64,000 nucleotides of DNA from GCA-2706205 sp964215955 (GCA_964215955.1 CAXPDR010000017.1:124001-188000); one strand, 5' to 3'; numbered from the stretch's first letter, positions 7,950-16,939 are shown. Notes: a model not told the origin generated them from the sequence alone. Numbers and translations: made by a program.

Positions 7950-8039
7950 TCATTTTTTTATGGAAAATTAGGTCATCTATTAAGCTTTTTAAAATTGAGC
8001 TAAAATAACTATGGGAAATATCATAGGAAACTTAGCTTT

Positions 8040-9524
8040 ATGAAATTCGATAAGCTTACATTCGAAAAGTATAGAAAAGAGTTCAGTTTAGGGCATCTTA
8101 CGACAGAAGGCTATCATCCTTTTACAGCCGAACTTTCTAGGGATGCTATAAATGATCTACCTAAAGCGATTCAAACCCTTAAGGCGGTAGATGAAGTTGC
8201 CTTAGAGACTTTAAGAAATTATAAACAAAAAATTTACTCTATTGTAGAGTATGTCCAAAAAAACAAGAACAGTATTGGAAAAATCTTTATTGTTGGTTGT
8301 GGAGCGACTGGAAGGCTTGCCTTATCCCTAGAAAAAATAGCAATTGAAACAGGTATTGAAACTCCAGTTATTAGCTTTATGGCCGGAGGAGACTACGCTC
8401 TAATCAAATCTGTTGAAAGCTTTGAAGATAGTTTTGACTATGGAAAAAAACAATTATTAGAGTTAGGTTTTTCTAAAGATGATTTATTAATTGCGGTTAC
8501 TGAGGGTGGAGAAACAAGTTTTGTTATTGGTGCTTGTGAAGAAGCTAGCCGTGTCTCCAAGTTTAAGCCAGTTTTTGTTTACTGTAATCCTGATCATGAG
8601 TTAAGAGTTGTTGAGCGTTCAAACCGAGTTTTAAAAAACTCAAATATTCTAAAACTTAATCTTACCATTGGTCCAATGGCCCTAAGTGGTAGTACAAGAA
8701 TGCAGGCTACAACTGTTCAACAATTAGTTGTTGGGTTAATTGTCCTTGAGCAATTTAAAAATTATGACGATTTTAATTCTAAGTTTGAATATTTTATCCG
8801 CACTCTAATCGATTTAGATTATTGTTTTCTAGAAAACTTTATAAATAGTGAAGCGAATCTATATTTAGCAGACGGATTAACGAATTATGTTGTGGATTGC
8901 AAATATGCCATTGCCGTTTTAACAGATACAACAGAGAGGTCTCCTACTTTTAGTTTGAATGGCTTTGAAGCTAAAAATGAAACTAATCTTTGCTTAACGT
9001 ATCTAAGTGTAAATGGTGAAAAAACAACGCAAAGTGCTTGGAAGAAAATTTTAGGGCGAGAACCTCGTTGTTTAAATTGGTCAGATTCTTACTGCTTAAA
9101 AAGATTATACGAGTTTGACGTGAGTTTAGAATCTATAAGTAGAAGACAGAGTCATGGTACACTAGAACTATTTAAAATTAGTGATGGTGATAATAATATT
9201 CAATGGAGTTTTAATAAAGACAATTATTTCATTAAAAAATCTCCCTACCTTCTATTAAATCATTTAAAGCTTAAAGTCCTAATAAATGCTCATTCGACTT
9301 TAGTCATGGGACAGCTAGGTCGTTATAGTGCAAATATTATGACTTATGTGAAGCCATCTAACTTAAAACTAATCGACCGTTCTTATAGATATATAAGTGA
9401 ACTTCTTGGCCACTCAGGGAAGGTCATAAGTGATGACGTTTTTTATCAAAATATTCTTGAGTTTTATGATCGGGAAAGTAAGCCTTTTGTTTTAGAGGCA
9501 GTAGAAAAGACTTTGAATAGATAA
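8040..9524 (+). CDS. MurQ/GCKR-like double SIS-domain protein
   Basis: A 494-residue protein. The N-terminal half contains a SIS sugar-phosphate domain like N-acetylmuramic acid 6-phosphate etherase MurQ: IVGCGATGRLALSLEKI (about 84-100), FMAGGDYAL, and VTEGGETSFVIGACEEA. MurQ is about 300 residues, so this protein is about 190 residues longer, closer in size to animal glucokinase regulatory protein, with a second region (LTDTTERSPTFSLNGFE onward) that may be a second SIS domain. Likely role is recycling of MurNAc-6-P from peptidoglycan, or sensing a sugar phosphate. MurQ normally has VGAGTSGRL and AASGRTPYV; these are altered here (ATGRL, EGGETSFV), so activity is uncertain. Confidence 0.72.
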   Translation: MKFDKLTFEKYRKEFSLGHLTTEGYHPFTAELSRDAINDLPKAIQTLKAVDEVALETLRNYKQKIYSIVEYVQKNKNSIGKIFIVGCGATGRLALSLEKIAIETGIETPVISFMAGGDYALIKSVESFEDSFDYGKKQLLELGFSKDDLLIAVTEGGETSFVIGACEEASRVSKFKPVFVYCNPDHELRVVERSNRVLKNSNILKLNLTIGPMALSGSTRMQATTVQQLVVGLIVLEQFKNYDDFNSKFEYFIRTLIDLDYCFLENFINSEANLYLADGLTNYVVDCKYAIAVLTDTTERSPTFSLNGFEAKNETNLCLTYLSVNGEKTTQSAWKKILGREPRCLNWSDSYCLKRLYEFDVSLESISRRQSHGTLELFKISDGDNNIQWSFNKDNYFIKKSPYLLLNHLKLKVLINAHSTLVMGQLGRYSANIMTYVKPSNLKLIDRSYRYISELLGHSGKVISDDVFYQNILEFYDRESKPFVLEAVEKTLNR

Positions 9525-9642
9525 ATCAACGTTTTTCCGAGTAAATAGATTTATAAAACCATCTTTTTTATTTTTTGCTTTTAAAAACGTTTAAAAAATT
9601 TAGATAATATAAGTATAAGAAGTATTAAAGGAGAACTTTTAG

Positions 9643-10029
9643 TTGAAAACGGTTGTATTTGTTGATGATGAAAAGTTTATTCATGGCTTATTTAAGATAG
9701 GCTTTAAAAAATTAATAAGAGAAAAAAAGATTAAAATTCACTCATACCTAGATGGAAATGAATGTTTAGATGCTCTTGATAAAGGTGAGTTAAAATTCGA
9801 TGATAATACTTATCTTTTTACGGATGTGACCATGCCACATATGGACGGCATTACTTTATCCAATGAAATTTATAATAGGTACCCTAGTGCAAAAATTTAT
9901 ATGTTAAGTGCAATTGGTGATGATGAATATCAGGGTCGAACAAGTGATATTCACAGGTTTCCGTTTTTTGAAAAACCTGTAAATATTAATGATATAAAAA
10001 ACATTATTTTAGGTGATGAAACTAATTAA
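9643..10029 (+). CDS. Single-domain response regulator
   Basis: A 128-residue receiver-only protein. The acidic pair is VDDE (Asp8/Asp9), the phosphorylation site Asp61 in FTDVTMPHMDG, and the conserved Lys in FFEKPVN. It starts at TTG with a strong AAAGGAG site about 10 bases upstream. There is no output domain, so it probably works through protein contacts, as CheY or Spo0F do. The 3' end overlaps a possible ATG of the following protease gene, but that gene more likely starts at 10040. No cognate kinase is nearby. Confidence 0.9.
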   Translation: MKTVVFVDDEKFIHGLFKIGFKKLIREKKIKIHSYLDGNECLDALDKGELKFDDNTYLFTDVTMPHMDGITLSNEIYNRYPSAKIYMLSAIGDDEYQGRTSDIHRFPFFEKPVNINDIKNIILGDETN

Positions 10030-10039
10030 AGGGAAGTCA

Positions 10040-10786
10040 ATGAAGTTTTTATTTTTCACTCTCACCGTCATTGGACTTAATGTTCATGCTGAGACCAAAA
10101 AAATATGTGGAGAAGATAACCGTAACCACTCTTTTGAAAATGAAGTTGGAAGAGCTTCGTCCAAAGGGTTGTTAGCTGGATGTACAGTTACAATGATTAG
10201 TCCAAGATGTGGGATTGGAGCGGGACACTGTGTGGATGATATGGAGATCGTCCAGTTTAATGTTCCATTTTCTGAGAACTCAAATCCAAACCCATCTGAT
10301 CAAAGTGATATTTATTTAAGAAATAAAGACTTTTTAAGATATGCTAATAATGGGGTTGGTGACGATTGGTCAGTAATTCTTTTAAATGCAAATCAGAAGA
10401 CAAATCGTTTCCCCGGCGATGTTCAAGGTTATTTAGCCATTGATAATGGGGTAATAAACTTAGAAGATAAAATTAAAGTTGTTGGTTTTGGAGAGAACTT
10501 ATCTCAGGCGCATTTGAATTTAGCCCAACAAAGTAGTGAAGGTGTCATAAAAAAAATTGGTGGTGGTTTTTTTGGAAGAAAGAGTATCATTGGTTATGAT
10601 GCAGATACCACGATAGGTTCTTCTGGTGCACCTGTAATTAACCTTAGCAATAATAAGATCATTGGAATTCATACTGATGGAAGTTGTGTAAGAAAAGAAT
10701 TCAATCAGGGAACTTTAGTTTCTAAGAATAAAGTTTTACTGCAGGCAATTCAGCAATGCTTGGATTTTGAGAAAGCTAGTTTTTAG
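10040..10786 (+). CDS. Secreted trypsin/V8-like serine protease
   Basis: About 248 residues with a signal peptide (MKFLFFTLTVIGLNVHA). Chosen start is the ATG at 10040 (GGGAAG upstream), not the ATG at 10013 inside the previous gene. The S1-fold catalytic triad is recognisable: His in GIGAGHCVDD, Asp in VGDDWSVILL, Ser in TIGSSGAPVINL (GSSGAP). Four or more Cys suggest disulfides, consistent with export. The layout fits glutamyl-endopeptidase/V8-like enzymes more than HtrA, since no PDZ domain follows. Possible targets are prey or envelope proteins. Its stop overlaps the convergent tatA stop by 4 bases. Confidence 0.85.
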   Translation: MKFLFFTLTVIGLNVHAETKKICGEDNRNHSFENEVGRASSKGLLAGCTVTMISPRCGIGAGHCVDDMEIVQFNVPFSENSNPNPSDQSDIYLRNKDFLRYANNGVGDDWSVILLNANQKTNRFPGDVQGYLAIDNGVINLEDKIKVVGFGENLSQAHLNLAQQSSEGVIKKIGGGFFGRKSIIGYDADTTIGSSGAPVINLSNNKIIGIHTDGSCVRKEFNQGTLVSKNKVLLQAIQQCLDFEKASF

Positions 10787-10956
10787 CTTTCTTTTTCATC
10801 CTTTTTTTCTCCATTATTAGGATCATTTAATCCCTTTTTAAAATTTGTAATTGCGCTTCCCATTGAGCGTCCTAGTTGTGGTAGCTTCTTCCCTCCAAAA
10901 AGGAGTACAATGACAAATGCAATAACAACTAATTCTGTAGTACCAAGACCAAACAT
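10783..10956 (-). CDS. tatA: Twin-arginine translocase subunit TatA
   Basis: A 57-codon gene, easily missed. It reads MFGLGTTELVVIAFVIVLLF, then GGKKLPQLGRSMGSAI, which is the classic TatA layout: short periplasmic N-terminus, one membrane helix (about 7-21), the FG hinge (here FGG), an amphipathic helix with K-L-P-x-LGR, and an acidic/basic tail (NDPNNGEKKDEKES). TatA oligomers form the passage for folded proteins in the twin-arginine pathway. AGAGAGGAAT lies just upstream of the ATG at 10956. tatB and tatC are not adjacent, so they must be elsewhere. queF starts divergently placed behind it on the same strand, 13 bases away. Confidence 0.93.
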   Translation of the reverse strand: MFGLGTTELVVIAFVIVLLFGGKKLPQLGRSMGSAITNFKKGLNDPNNGEKKDEKES

Positions 10957-10969
10957 ATAATTCCTCTCT

Positions 10970-11497
10970 TTAGTAAATTCTTCCTAAGTCCATTGTATAT
11001 TTACCTGGGGCATAATTCAAAAACCTATGTTCTTTGAGCTTTTTAAATTTAGCACTTTTATCGGCAGCACTCGCAAAAGGATAAATTGTAATTCCACCCC
11101 TTGGAGTAAATTCACCAACAACTTCAATATACTTTGGCTTCATTATATTATATAGGTCATTACAGACTTTTTGAACACAATCTTCATGAAAATCACCATG
11201 ATTTCTAAAGCTAAATAGGTAAATTTTAAGGGATTTACTTTCTACCATCAGTTTATCTGCTACATAATTAATATAGATTCTGGCAAAGTCTGGTTGACCA
11301 GTTTTTGGGCATAATGAGGTGAATTCAGTACATACAAATGTTGTCCATGCCTCTGAATTAGGGTTTTTATTAGGAAAAACCTCTAAGGTTTCGGGTGAGT
11401 ACTCGCTTGGGTAGCTAGTATTCGTATTTCCAAGGAGATTAACCCCTTTTAGTTCTTTTGCGCTTCGTTCAGCACTTGTCTTGCTTTTGCGTGCCAC
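10970..11497 (-). CDS. queF: NADPH-dependent 7-cyano-7-deazaguanine reductase (preQ0 reductase)
   Basis: A 175-residue protein matching the short QueF type. It reduces preQ0 to preQ1 in queuosine biosynthesis for tRNA. Visible residues: catalytic Cys63 in TSLCPKTGQPDFA and Asp70 in the same block, the family motif ESKSLKIYLFSFRNHG (about 86-101), and FHED. T-fold architecture with no extra N-terminal domain. tatA follows on the same strand 13 bases downstream, and the divergent ferrochelatase fusion starts about 80 bases away. All catalytic residues appear present. Confidence 0.95.
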   Translation of the reverse strand: MARKSKTSAERSAKELKGVNLLGNTNTSYPSEYSPETLEVFPNKNPNSEAWTTFVCTEFTSLCPKTGQPDFARIYINYVADKLMVESKSLKIYLFSFRNHGDFHEDCVQKVCNDLYNIMKPKYIEVVGEFTPRGGITIYPFASAADKSAKFKKLKEHRFLNYAPGKYTMDLGRIY

Positions 11498-11577
11498 AAT
11501 TCATCCTTTTAAATCTGGTTATTTAATACTTAATAATATAAATTAGCTCAATAGAAAACCTAAATAGAGATTTTACA

Positions 11578-13911
11578 GTGAAAAAGAAAATAAATGTGCT
11601 TATTTGTCAGTTAGGTTCGCCTAAGTCAGCTACCCCAAAAGATCTAAAAGTTTATCTTAAAGAGTTTTTATCTGATCCTAGAGTCATAGATGCTCCTCGG
11701 ATTTTATGGTTTTTTATATTGAATTTATTTATATTACCTTTTAGATCCAAAAGTAGTGCTAAGGCCTATAAGCGTATTGAGTTTTGTGGTTTTTTTCCTT
11801 TAATGGAGCTTACCAAGGCTTTTACTCAAAAAGTTTCTAATAAATTACCTGAAAACTATGCTGTTCAGGACTGTTATCTCTTAAGTGATCAGAGGTTGAA
11901 GAGTTCGTTAAAGCCAGGTGAAGAATATTTTGTTTTTCCTCAGTTTCCTCAATTTTCAGATACAACAACGTCAAGCGTTACAGATCAAATTGATGAAGTC
12001 GACCCAGAAGCCAGAAATTCGGGAAGAGTTAAAGTTGCTAAAAACTTTCATTTATTAAAGGGTTTTATTGATCAATCAGCAAAACAAATAAAACAACATT
12101 TAGCTAAATATCCTGTTGAAGAGCTTGTTATTTCCTTTCACGGGATTCCAAAGCGGTATGTTTTAGAGAAGGGTGATATTTATTATCAGCACTGTTGCGA
12201 AACTTACGCTTTGATTAAAGACTTGGTTGACTTCCCAGAAGATAAAATTCATATGACCTTTCAAAGCCGGCTAGGTAGCGAAGAATGGCTTGACCCCTAT
12301 ACTGATCAGTTTTGTGAGGAGCTAGTAGAAAGTGGAGTGAAGAGTATTGGTGTTTACTGTCCAAGCTTTGTAGTGGACTGCTTAGAAACAACTGATGAGA
12401 TTGGAAGTGAGTTGGAAGAAGAAATAGCTCATATTGGGGGAGAAATAGTGTTTATCCCTTGTTTAAATCTTAATGAAGCCTGGGTTGATGCTTATGCTGA
12501 GTTTATTAGAGCTTTTTGTGAAGACAATCAAGAAAAGCTAGATGAGATAACTTATCAAATTCCAGAAACGAGAAAAGAGGAAATTATGCCGGAGTTAAAA
12601 ATGAATTCAAATCCCTTAAGTAAGGAAGCGAAATCCACTATAAAGATTGTTTTTCTTACCTTATTTTTAGACTTGATCGGATTTTCAATCATTTTTCCGA
12701 TGTTTCCGGCGCTGGCAAAATATTACTTAGAGCTAGACCCAGATAATTTCTTTTTAAAGCTAATTTTTGGTTCAATCGAAAGTCTTACCCAGGCGGGTGG
12801 AGTTAATATGAGCTCAATTGTTCTTTTCGGAGGAGCATTAGGAGCTTTATATTCTTTATTACAATTTGCGGCCGCACCAATATGGGGAAGTTTGAGTGAT
12901 AAATTTGGTCGTAAACCTATTCTTATTATTTCAATTGCAGGACTTTGTTTAAGTTACTTAATGTGGGTCTTTGCTGGAACATTCACGTTATTGATTGCTG
13001 CTCGTTTTATCGGTGGAATAATGGGAGGAAATATCTCAACGGCTTCTGCGGCCATTGCAGATGTCACAGATTCTAAAAATAGATCTAAAGGAATGGCCTT
13101 TGTTGGAATCGCCTTTGCCTTAGGTTTTATTATAGGGCCTGCTCTTGGTGGGCTGTTAACTGCGATTAATCCAGTGGACCATTTTCCAAGTCTAGTTGCT
13201 TATGGACTTAATCCTTTTTCTTATCCTGCTTTATTGGCCGCCATCCTAAGTTTGTTTAATATTTTCTTTTTAGTTTTTAAGTTTAAAGAAACGTTAAAAC
13301 CAGAAAACAAGTCAGAATCAGTGAGAAGTATCAATATTTTTAAAATTTTATCACCTCTACCTTATAAAAATGTGAATTTTACTAATTACTCCTATTTTCT
13401 GTTTATTTCAGCTTTTAGTGGTATGGAATTTACCTTGACCTTTTTAGCCGTGGAAAGATTAGGTTATTCATCTCTTCAAAATGCTTATATGTTTATTTTT
13501 ATCGGGTTTATTATTGCTATGGTTCAGGGTGGCTATGTAAGAAGAAAAGCACATTTAGTTGGTGAGAAAAAAATTGCTATGAGAGGATTAATTTCAATAA
13601 TTCCTGGTCTATTATTAATCGCATTTGCTGGAAATAGCTTTCTTGTTTATATGGGATTATTCTTCTTGGCGCTTGGGTCTGCAATGGCGATACCGACCTT
13701 AACATCCTTAGTTTCCTTAAACTCGCCAGCAAATGAGCAGGGGAGAGTCTTAGGAATCTTTAGATCTCTAGGGGCTTTGGGAAGAATTGTTGGGCCAGTC
13801 ATCGCTAGTCTTACGTATTGGAAGCTTGGGTCCGCTGTACCTTATTTAGCAGGAGCTATTTTTCTCATAATTCCAGTTTTAATTTTGAAGCAAGTAGAAC
13901 AGAAATCTTAA
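11578..13911 (+). CDS. hemH: Ferrochelatase fused to an MFS transporter
   Basis: A 777-residue fusion. Residues 1-335 are ferrochelatase, which inserts iron into porphyrin in heme synthesis: LICQLGSP at the N-terminus, catalytic His188 in ISFHGIPKRY, and Glu270 in PSFVVDCLETTDEI. Residues about 345-777 are a 12-helix major facilitator transporter, with FLDLIGFSIIFPMFP in helix 1 and motif A as GSLSDKFGRKPIL. It starts at GTG (11578). Met337 (ATG 12586) marks the junction and is preceded by AAGAGGA, a good internal ribosome site, so the transporter may also be made alone. Heme or precursor export is an attractive but unproved role. Its 3' end overlaps the convergent UbiA-like gene by 33 bases. 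Confidence 0.9.
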   Translation: MKKKINVLICQLGSPKSATPKDLKVYLKEFLSDPRVIDAPRILWFFILNLFILPFRSKSSAKAYKRIEFCGFFPLMELTKAFTQKVSNKLPENYAVQDCYLLSDQRLKSSLKPGEEYFVFPQFPQFSDTTTSSVTDQIDEVDPEARNSGRVKVAKNFHLLKGFIDQSAKQIKQHLAKYPVEELVISFHGIPKRYVLEKGDIYYQHCCETYALIKDLVDFPEDKIHMTFQSRLGSEEWLDPYTDQFCEELVESGVKSIGVYCPSFVVDCLETTDEIGSELEEEIAHIGGEIVFIPCLNLNEAWVDAYAEFIRAFCEDNQEKLDEITYQIPETRKEEIMPELKMNSNPLSKEAKSTIKIVFLTLFLDLIGFSIIFPMFPALAKYYLELDPDNFFLKLIFGSIESLTQAGGVNMSSIVLFGGALGALYSLLQFAAAPIWGSLSDKFGRKPILIISIAGLCLSYLMWVFAGTFTLLIAARFIGGIMGGNISTASAAIADVTDSKNRSKGMAFVGIAFALGFIIGPALGGLLTAINPVDHFPSLVAYGLNPFSYPALLAAILSLFNIFFLVFKFKETLKPENKSESVRSINIFKILSPLPYKNVNFTNYSYFLFISAFSGMEFTLTFLAVERLGYSSLQNAYMFIFIGFIIAMVQGGYVRRKAHLVGEKKIAMRGLISIIPGLLLIAFAGNSFLVYMGLFFLALGSAMAIPTLTSLVSLNSPANEQGRVLGIFRSLGALGRIVGPVIASLTYWKLGSAVPYLAGAIFLIIPVLILKQVEQKS

Positions 13912-14652
13912 AATTATTAGTCCATCAAATATGAGATTAAATGAAATAAATCTACTTCTAAATAGCTTTACGCCTAAAGAGAATATAAAAATACTTATAA
14001 AATAAAAGTATTCCAAAGAAAATATACCTCGAATAGTTGCAAAAGTAGCATAGAGGTATACTAGATTGTTTGTGTCTTTGAAGACTTTTAAATTGATGAT
14101 TGAATCTAAGTTTTCATCTGAATCCTCTTGATAGTCTCTTAAATCAAATGCGATACAAATAAGGCCGATAAATAGGAAGGAATCAAGGTAAGCTGTGAAT
14201 GATTTTGATCCTAAAACTCCGAGAATAAATGTACTCCATACTAGAGCAATAATGAAAGGTTTTAAGAATAGCTTTCTTAATTGTAGACTTTTAAAAGGCC
14301 CTTCATAGAAAAAGAAGATACAAATAGAAATCCCAATCATCATCCATTGGAAACAATTTAGATGGGGAATTAAAATGGCAGTAACAATTAACAGAATCGT
14401 TGCGATAAAGGTTAAACTGATTTTATTCCTATTATAAAAACGAATGTTTTCATGACCAATATATTTTTTATGAAACTTCCAAGCATTAAGTCGTAGAATA
14501 TGATAACCAAAATATGTGGCGCTAAAAATTAAACCTATTAATGGGATTGAAAAACCATCATCATATTTAAAGGCATAGTATAAGTAGTGAGCCACAGCGG
14601 CTATGGAAATGTAGAGATTCGATCTAACTAAATAATTAGAGAACGGACTCAT
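13879..14652 (-). CDS. UbiA-like integral membrane protein
   Basis: A 257-residue protein with about seven membrane helices. The loop after helix 5 or 6, ICIAFDLRDYQEDSDENLDS, resembles the second Asp-rich loop (DxxD) of UbiA prenyltransferases, while the first Asp-rich motif (NDxxDxxxD) is replaced by YHILRLNAWKFHKK. It may therefore be a distant or inactive relative of the polyprenyl-transfer family. Its end overlaps the ferrochelatase-transporter fusion by 33 bases, and its start overlaps the M14 peptidase gene (14636-14652), so it is co-translated with that gene. Family assignment is tentative. Confidence 0.55.
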   Translation of the reverse strand: MSPFSNYLVRSNLYISIAAVAHYLYYAFKYDDGFSIPLIGLIFSATYFGYHILRLNAWKFHKKYIGHENIRFYNRNKISLTFIATILLIVTAILIPHLNCFQWMMIGISICIFFFYEGPFKSLQLRKLFLKPFIIALVWSTFILGVLGSKSFTAYLDSFLFIGLICIAFDLRDYQEDSDENLDSIINLKVFKDTNNLVYLYATFATIRGIFSLEYFYFISIFIFSLGVKLFRSRFISFNLIFDGLIILRFLFYLLQN

Positions 14653-15721
14653 TATCCTTTTCTTCTACTTTTTCAGTCTTGTTTTCTGAAACTTCAGTTT
14701 CTTCAATTTTTTTTGTTTCAAATTTATGAAGAATTGCATGATGGATTGCGGTTTTAAAAGTTGTGAAAAACTTTTTAGTTTTAGTCCAATCAGAGTTCGG
14801 TAATTCTAGAGTGTAAGTTGGAATATTGCGCTCATTTCCGGCCCAGTTCCCAAGACTTCCGGTAAAGAAGGGGTAATCATTGATTTTATATTTTCCGGCT
14901 TTATCACTCATTTGGATAAGAAGTTGTTGGGCAAATCCACCATGTTCATGGTCCTTAGCGCTCGGTCCATCGTAATCAATAAGAGTTAGAGGGGCATGGA
15001 CAGATATAATTTTTCCTGGATTATATCTATTGATTAGGTTCACTTGAAAATATGTCTCTTGTTCACTCATAGACTTTTTCCCAGGAAATCTTCTCTTATC
15101 ACTACGGTACCTGTTTTTCCAAAGCTTTATTGCATTTTTGTCCCAATCCTTAGTAGGAAAGTTTCGGTTTACATCAACCCCTCGTGCGTTGTAGCGAGTT
15201 GGTTTTTTTCTGAAAAAAGAATCAGGAGTTACGAGTGGTGCAATAACGACTAAGTTGTCTTTAATGAGTTCTGGATTGTTCTTAATATCTTCTAATATAT
15301 CGTAACAAAATTTAACAGGCGTTATTTCATCCCCATGGACACCACAGAGAATCATTGTTGTATTAGCAGACTCTGCATTTTTTTCATCACCGTAAACATA
15401 CCAAACAATAGGATTTCCCCAGTAGGAGTTTCTAACATGATGCCATGAGTAATCATTACAGTTTGATTCACCCCATTTGTATTTCTTAAAATAAGTATCC
15501 ATTTTGGCACAATACTTTTCAACTTTTGGACTATTAGCAGTTGGCTTTGTATTGATAAATTTTGGTTTTGTCGGTTCTTTCACCGTTATTTCTTTTGTTA
15601 CTTGCTCTGATACGGCCTTTTTTTCTAGTTTTTTGTTTTTAGAACTAGGAAATAGCGGTTTGACCTCTATGTGGGAGCAACTATAAAAAAGAAAAGCGAA
15701 AACAAAAATAATAAACTTCAT
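14636..15721 (-). CDS. M14 zinc carboxypeptidase lipoprotein (MpaA-like)
   Basis: A 361-residue lipoprotein (signal ending LFYSC, Cys15). After a Lys/Pro-rich linker (about 20-70), an M14 domain follows: CGVHGDEITP gives the zinc His and Glu, ARGVDVNRNFP carries the substrate-carboxylate Arg/Asn residues, ISVHAPL provides the third zinc ligand His, and YTLELPN the catalytic Glu. This layout matches MpaA-type amidases that remove diaminopimelate/D-Ala-related residues from murein peptides. The C-terminal tail is Glu/Lys rich. A lipid anchor suggests periplasmic action on peptidoglycan fragments, in keeping with the MurQ-like and MltA genes elsewhere in the window. Overlaps the UbiA-like gene by 17 bases. 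Confidence 0.85.
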   Translation of the reverse strand: MKFIIFVFAFLFYSCSHIEVKPLFPSSKNKKLEKKAVSEQVTKEITVKEPTKPKFINTKPTANSPKVEKYCAKMDTYFKKYKWGESNCNDYSWHHVRNSYWGNPIVWYVYGDEKNAESANTTMILCGVHGDEITPVKFCYDILEDIKNNPELIKDNLVVIAPLVTPDSFFRKKPTRYNARGVDVNRNFPTKDWDKNAIKLWKNRYRSDKRRFPGKKSMSEQETYFQVNLINRYNPGKIISVHAPLTLIDYDGPSAKDHEHGGFAQQLLIQMSDKAGKYKINDYPFFTGSLGNWAGNERNIPTYTLELPNSDWTKTKKFFTTFKTAIHHAILHKFETKKIEETEVSENKTEKVEEKDNESVL

Positions 15722-15843
15722 ATCTGTTATTATACTTTAACCATGCCTTAATTGTCTTTATGTTTTCTCTAATAATTGAGTATTTTAGCTAGGGCAATTT
15801 TTGTTGGATATAGCTTCAAGCCTATTTTTGATAAAGTAAGTAT

Positions 15844-16884
15844 ATGAAGTCTTTAAACATTATAATATTACTTATCTCTACTAATATATTTGGAGCTGCT
15901 TTTGAACCAATGCCTTTGGTCAAAAAAAACAATAAGTCTGAGTGGATTAGTGCAGATAATCCAGGAATAATTCTTGGAAAATACAACCCTAGCTTTAAGA
16001 GCTTTCCAAAGGCTAAAAATCTTAGCACAGAAAAGGTTGATGTTTGGGCCGATAGTTACTGGCCTCAGTATAGAGGGGGAATCGCTTATAGATGGCAATT
16101 ATATGAAAGGCCGAAAAGATCTAAGTTATACAGTTTGAAGAAATTGAAAAAGTTAACTCGAAAGCAAATCGCAAAACTTTCACCAGCTGAAAAATATGAT
16201 ATCGCTATTGGTGACTACGATTATAACTTTACAAAGCGAATTTTAAGGCAAAATCCAAGCTCTGCAGCAACTTGGCGTGGAATCTGCCATGGTTGGGCAG
16301 AAGCTTCTATTACCCAGAAAGCTCCAACTCCTAAAGTTATCAAAAATCCAGATAGGCTAGATGTTGAGTTTGGTTATTCAGATTTAGCATCAATATTAAG
16401 CTATATTCATGCGAAAAAATCGGGAGGATTAAGATACCTCGGTAAAAGGTGTAATACTAGGTCTGATTCATCTGTGGCTTGCTCAGGTATCAATCCTGGG
16501 GCGCTTCATATATTGTTAACAAATGCAATGCACAGACAAAGATCTTTTATCGTTGATGTCGCTAGGGGACCTGAAGTTTGGAATCATCCAATTGTCGGAT
16601 ACTATTTTCGCAGTTTAGAAGAAAGAGCTCCTTCAAAAGGAGCATCCAAAAATGCAGTAAAAGAAATTAAAATAAATACAGAAATGTATTATATAATTGA
16701 GAATATCGAATCTAACACTAGAAAAGATTCTGTTACTGTTTCAAAAAACTATCTTTATTGGTTAGAGTTGGACCAAGAAGATAGGATAGTTGGAGGAAGT
16801 TGGATTTCTCATGATAGACCTGATTTTGCTTGGTATAGAAATAGACCAAGGATATCAAGTAAATTCAAATTTCTATTTCGATAA
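15844..16884 (+). CDS. Secreted transglutaminase-elicitor-like protein
   Basis: A 346-residue protein with a signal peptide (MKSLNIIILLISTNIFGA). The mature part has the pattern of the transglutaminase elicitor family known from oomycetes and some bacteria: DSYWPQYRGGIAYRW (70-84), TWRGICHGWAEA with a candidate nucleophile Cys148, CSGINPGALHILLTN with candidate His222, and FIVDVARGPEVWNHP with candidate Asp238. In the family these form a Cys-His-Asp transglutaminase-type site that cross-links Gln and Lys side chains. Extra Cys203/Cys213 may form a disulfide. It is monocistronic. The family match is from motif memory, not a search. Confidence 0.62.
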   Translation: MKSLNIIILLISTNIFGAAFEPMPLVKKNNKSEWISADNPGIILGKYNPSFKSFPKAKNLSTEKVDVWADSYWPQYRGGIAYRWQLYERPKRSKLYSLKKLKKLTRKQIAKLSPAEKYDIAIGDYDYNFTKRILRQNPSSAATWRGICHGWAEASITQKAPTPKVIKNPDRLDVEFGYSDLASILSYIHAKKSGGLRYLGKRCNTRSDSSVACSGINPGALHILLTNAMHRQRSFIVDVARGPEVWNHPIVGYYFRSLEERAPSKGASKNAVKEIKINTEMYYIIENIESNTRKDSVTVSKNYLYWLELDQEDRIVGGSWISHDRPDFAWYRNRPRISSKFKFLFR

Positions 16885-16939
16885 CTTGTTTAAATTCATA
16901 AGTTTCAAGTAAGCCTGCCACTTTTTTTTGCCAAATTAC

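Noticed and set aside
9528..9591. 9-bp inverted repeat AACGTTTTT/AAAAACGTT between the MurQ-like gene and the response regulator
   Set aside because: The 46-base gap and A/T-only arms make a stable hairpin unlikely; in DNA this A/T-rich such repeats occur by chance.
14164..14171. GCCGATAA inside the UbiA-like gene
   Set aside because: It lies within a coding region and lacks TAAA at the required 15-base distance.
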